This document shows positions 61,184-64,000 of a DNA stretch of 64,000 nucleotides, piece by piece. Position 1 is the first letter of the stretch; the number at the start of each line of letters is the position of its first letter. The stretch is taken from positions 372,001-436,000 of the forward strand of contig JAEPMJ010000003.1 in NCBI GenBank assembly GCA_017644005.1. Reading direction: 5' to 3'. The notes beneath the pieces were generated by a model. That model had not been told where the DNA came from, ran no database searches, and saw nothing but the letters and a program-made list of their open reading frames with translations. A program made the position numbers and the translations under genes. The DNA comes from Rhizobiaceae bacterium. Lineage in GTDB: Bacteria > Pseudomonadota > Alphaproteobacteria > Rhizobiales > Rhizobiaceae.

Positions 61184-62005
61184 ATGAAACGACAATATAT
61201 GTGCTCATCCTACACTGTCTCAGGGCTCATGCCCGGCAGCGAAACTGCCGCCCGTCATCCATTGCATGAGCGGCTCGGTGCGTGCCGGGCAGCAGGTTAC
61301 GACGGGATCTGGCTGCACTATCGCGATTATGTCGAACAAAGGACCGCGGGAATCGACGACAACGCGCTTCGCGACCTGTTCGACGAAAGCGGATTGAGGC
61401 ATCGCGGCATCGAGTTCCTGACCGACTGGTTTCTCGATTCGGATGACGCGCGCCGGGCCGAGGCCGCATGCCTCGATGCGGCGATGGCAATCGGAGCTAC
61501 GGTGATCAGCGTCGGCGGAGATTTCGGACAACGGGATATCACCCAAGGCGAGATGGTCACGCGGTTCAGCGGGCTCTGCGCCCGCGCCGCCGATGCGGGA
61601 CTCTCGGTCGCCCTCGAATTCGTGCCCTGGAGCAATATTCCCGATATCTCAACCGCCGTCGAATATCTCGAACCTGCCAATTCCGGCCTCATGGTAGACT
61701 GCTGGCACCTTTTCCGTGGCGGCATGTCGGCCACCGACATTGCCGCCATACCGACCGGGCGCATCCTGGCGATCCAGGTCAACGACGCTGACGCCCGGCC
61801 GGTTGGCCGGCTGGCCGAAGATACGCTGCGCCGCCGGGCTTGCGGAGATGGCGCGTTTAACCTGACAGGCTTCGCCAGGGCACTGGATTCGGCCGGCGCC
61901 ACCGCCCCGTACAGCGTTGAAATCATCTCGCCGAGATTTGTTGCCATGACTGCCGTCGATGCCGCTCGACTGAGCATCGACAAGGCGCGCGCCGTTTTCG
62001 ACTGA
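61184..62005 (+). CDS. xylose-isomerase-like TIM barrel (sugar phosphate isomerase/epimerase family)
   Basis: The 273-aa protein has the AP-endonuclease-2 barrel pattern: GYDGIWLHYRDY near residue 38, GIEFLTDWF, ATVISVGGDFGQ, LSVALEFVPWSNI with the metal Glu near 143, and LMVDCWHLFRGG with Asp and His near 168. A C-terminal Glu is in YSVEIISP. Members isomerise or epimerise sugars, inositols or cyclic acids. The reaction here is not evident, but the regulon motif points to a role on a cyclic catabolite. GAAGG abuts the ATG, so the start could also be 61199. Confidence 0.8.
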   Translation: MKRQYMCSSYTVSGLMPGSETAARHPLHERLGACRAAGYDGIWLHYRDYVEQRTAGIDDNALRDLFDESGLRHRGIEFLTDWFLDSDDARRAEAACLDAAMAIGATVISVGGDFGQRDITQGEMVTRFSGLCARAADAGLSVALEFVPWSNIPDISTAVEYLEPANSGLMVDCWHLFRGGMSATDIAAIPTGRILAIQVNDADARPVGRLAEDTLRRRACGDGAFNLTGFARALDSAGATAPYSVEIISPRFVAMTAVDAARLSIDKARAVFD

Positions 62006-62028
62006 CACGGACACCGAACGCCGCAAGC

Positions 62029-62047
62029 TTAGTCCGTTCGAACGATG
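62029..62047 (+). promoter_or_regulatory. regulon motif, site 13
   Basis: TTAGTCCGTTCGAACGATG, ending 111 bp before the livH start. This copy is nearest to the consensus left half. Confidence 0.7.
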
Positions 62048-62158
62048 AAGGCGGCTTGAAGCCGCCTCACTTTGCCGGAATGCAGGCAGATGCCCGCCAA
62101 GGAGCAATGCCTGGAGGCAAGGACAGCGGCTTTGCGCCGCCCAGGGAGGACGGGCGAC

Positions 62159-63037
62159 ATGCTCCTCGAAATAACCGTTATCGCCGTGCGCGGCATAGCA
62201 ATCGGCTCAATTTTCGCCATGATCGCGATGAGCTTCAATATCGTGCATGGCGCTACCGGAATCCTGAACTTCGCACAGGGCAACATGCTTGTGCTGGGCG
62301 GTTTCGCGGCGTTCTTCCTGGCCAATCAGGTGGAACTGGGGTGGTGGCTGTTAATGCTGCCCGTCGCCGGCCTGCTAGTGGCCGCGCTGGTAGCGCTTCA
62401 AGGCTGGGTAACGCTGCTTCCACTGCGGTCGTCGGTCGAGCAGGATTCCTGGATCATATCAACGGTCTCGGTTTCGGTCATACTCGGCGCCGCGGTCCTG
62501 ATCACCCAGGGCCCGTTTGCCTACACCGTTGAAAGCGTGGTGCCTTCGTTCAGGATACTCGGCGTCCGCACGCCGGGCGCCTATGCGCTGGCGATTGGGT
62601 GCATGATCTTCTGGTATATCGCGATGCGGCTCTTCCTGAAGAAGACCTTCATCGGATTGGCGATCAGCGCGCTCTCGCAGGATTTTGACGCAGCCCGCGC
62701 AGCGGGTCTTCCGGTACGGCGGCTCCAGATCATCGCGTTCGCTATCAGCGGCCTGATGGTGGGCACAGCCGGCTTCCTGGTCGCGCCGGTCATCTCGATC
62801 AGTTCCGACGCTGGCCTCCGTTACATCCTCAATGGTTTCGTCGCGGCCGTGGTCGGCGGCATCGGCAGCAATCTTGGCACCCTCATCGGCGGTCCTCTGG
62901 TCGGCGTTGTCGGCATGCTTACCGCATACAAGATCGGCGGCGCCTACCAGGACCTGGCTTCGCTGCTGCTTCTCATTGCGATCCTGATGCTGCGGCCACA
63001 GGGCCTGTTCGGACGCTCTTCGGCCAGGCGGGTGTGA
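62159..63037 (+). CDS. livH: Liv-type ABC permease (LivH)
   Basis: The 292-aa inner-membrane protein has about eight helices and the LivH pattern: IAIGSIFAMIAMSFNIVHGATGILNFAQGNMLVLGGFAAF near the N-terminus, LISALSQDFDAARAAGLPVRRLQIIAFAISGLMVGTAGFLVAP, and GGIGSNLGTLIGGPLVGVV. GGGAGGA precedes the ATG at 62159. It overlaps livM by one base. With the divergent binding protein it forms a second importer. Its ATPases presumably lie past the window. Confidence 0.88.
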   Translation: MLLEITVIAVRGIAIGSIFAMIAMSFNIVHGATGILNFAQGNMLVLGGFAAFFLANQVELGWWLLMLPVAGLLVAALVALQGWVTLLPLRSSVEQDSWIISTVSVSVILGAAVLITQGPFAYTVESVVPSFRILGVRTPGAYALAIGCMIFWYIAMRLFLKKTFIGLAISALSQDFDAARAAGLPVRRLQIIAFAISGLMVGTAGFLVAPVISISSDAGLRYILNGFVAAVVGGIGSNLGTLIGGPLVGVVGMLTAYKIGGAYQDLASLLLLIAILMLRPQGLFGRSSARRV

Positions 63038-64000
63038 TGATGGCAATTTCGGAAACGGCAGACGTCGGGAGCAGAAACATGGACGAAAAAGCGAAGCCAC
63101 GCTTCTCGTCCGATCTTCCGCAGGTGTGGATCGGAATGGCATTCATAGCAGTGACCGGCTTCGTGCCGTCGCTGTTGGGCAATTCCTACTGGGTCCACAC
63201 CTTCCAGCTGGTCAACATCTATATCGCAGCGGCGATCTTTCAGAACTTCCTGTTTGTCGATGCAGGCCAGAAATCCTTCGGCCAGGGCGTCATTCTTGGT
63301 CTGGGTGCCTACGTCACAGCCATCTTCTTCGGGCTGCACGACTACCCATTTGTCATGGCCGCAGGACTAGGCCTCGGGGCGGCGGCGCTCGGCGGGCTGC
63401 TCTTCGCCCTTCCCGCATTACGCGTGCAATATTTCCACCTCGGCTTTGTTACACTTTCAGCTGCAATCGTGTTTCCGCAGCTGCTGATGTCACTCGACCG
63501 CTGGACCAACGGCATCAACGGCATCAGCGTGCAGATGGAAGCGCTGCATCACGAAACGCTGTTCGGCCTCACGCCGCTGACCATCATCGTAGCGCTCTAT
63601 CCGATGCTTGCGCTTTGGGTGCACTATTTCATCCGCCGCTCGCAACTCGGACGTCAGATGCGCGTTGCCGCCGTCAGCCCCGAAGGCGCGCGCTCGCTCG
63701 GCATCAAGCCCGGCTACATGCGGTTCACGGCATTTGTGATTGCCGCCATCGGCACCGGCATATGCGGCGTGCTCTACCTGCCCACCGTGTCGTTCGTCAG
63801 TCCCCAGGGGTTCAATGTCGAGCTGTCGTTCGTGTTCTTCTTCGCGGTGGTCGTCGGCGGACGGGGCCAGATGCTCGGCCCGATCATCGGCATCTGGATC
63901 GTCTTCATCCTGCCCAACATCGCGTTGGCGCAGTTCGTCGAATACCGGCTGCTCATCTACGGTTTTCTCACGCTCCTGACCGTCATCCTCTTTCCCGACG
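63037..64000 (+). CDS. livM: Liv-type ABC permease (LivM), truncated by window end
   Basis: An open frame of 321 codons runs from the ATG at 63037, sharing one base with the livH stop, to the last base. It has LivM features: NFLFVDAGQKSFGQGVILGLGAYVTAIF, LRVQYFHLGFVTLSAAIVFPQL, RRSQLGRQMRVAAVSPEGARSLGIKPGYMRFTAFVIAAIGTGICGVLY and FFFAVVVGGRGQMLGPIIG. At least eight helices are visible, and the C-terminus is missing. An upstream soluble leader (residues 1-30) is longer than usual. It completes the permease pair of the second importer. Confidence 0.88.
   Translation, partial: MMAISETADVGSRNMDEKAKPRFSSDLPQVWIGMAFIAVTGFVPSLLGNSYWVHTFQLVNIYIAAAIFQNFLFVDAGQKSFGQGVILGLGAYVTAIFFGLHDYPFVMAAGLGLGAAALGGLLFALPALRVQYFHLGFVTLSAAIVFPQLLMSLDRWTNGINGISVQMEALHHETLFGLTPLTIIVALYPMLALWVHYFIRRSQLGRQMRVAAVSPEGARSLGIKPGYMRFTAFVIAAIGTGICGVLYLPTVSFVSPQGFNVELSFVFFFAVVVGGRGQMLGPIIGIWIVFILPNIALAQFVEYRLLIYGFLTLLTVILFPD

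Overview
The window looks like chromosomal DNA of a GC-rich alphaproteobacterium, most likely a Hyphomicrobiales member near Phyllobacteriaceae/Mesorhizobium. This rests on the order PaaI thioesterase - rplM - rpsI - agmatinase - type-2 argC - ctaA - DUF2842, on a rhizobial-type exopolysaccharide block and on protein-level resemblance. No rRNA, CRISPR array, insertion sequence, prophage or integrase was seen. Work was by eye only, so homology statements come from recognised motifs and remembered family sequences, not from searches.

Region 1 (1-11 kb) is core metabolism and translation: metY, a sigma factor with a VOC protein, a CoA-binding protein, two divergent crotonases, a thioesterase, rplM-rpsI with a visible promoter and terminator, agmatinase, argC, heme A synthase and DUF2842. 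Region 2 (10.9-20.3 kb) is an exopolysaccharide locus: deacetylase, acetyltransferase, GumC/Wzz-type chain-length protein with a degenerate kinase domain, a Wza-type export lipoprotein interrupted by one in-frame stop, a GT4 glycosyltransferase, a WbaP-type initiating transferase and a polymerase/ligase. Region 3 (20.5-25.2 kb) holds a GGDEF-EAL protein, a 64-aa membrane protein, tRNA-Pro(GGG), a RidA-like protein and an aminotransferase.

Region 4 (25.2-64 kb, running off the window) is a large catabolic cluster. It encodes convincing homologues of the actinobacterial pathway for the steroid C and D rings (HIP, the hydrindane propanoate left after A/B-ring removal): IpdA and IpdB (38-39.7 kb), IpdE2 and IpdE1 (46.9-49.2 kb), IpdC, EchA20 and IpdF (50.6-53.3 kb). 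Around them are an acyl-CoA ligase, a thiolase, a FadB-like bifunctional enzyme, a third acyl-CoA dehydrogenase, a MaoC hydratase, eight SDRs in all (including IpdF), three NTF2/SnoaL-like proteins, an old-yellow-enzyme flavoprotein, a Baeyer-Villiger-type monooxygenase with an esterase, and two Liv-type ABC uptake systems. No steroid A/B-ring genes (KshAB, intact KstD, HsaABCD) are in the window, so the substrate may be a complete steroid or bile acid handled elsewhere, or a hydrindane itself.

The most interesting signal is a 19-bp motif, consensus YTAGTCCNNTCGGACGATG with a GTCCG-NN-CGGAC inverted-repeat core. It occurs at 13 intergenic positions between 25.2 and 62.05 kb, 30-110 bp before nearly every operon of the cluster, usually pointing at the gene and sometimes as one copy per divergent promoter. 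I found no promoter copy in the first 25 kb. It ties the cluster into one regulon. Candidate regulators are a TetR protein (43,590-44,348) and a LuxR-type protein (58,321-59,403).
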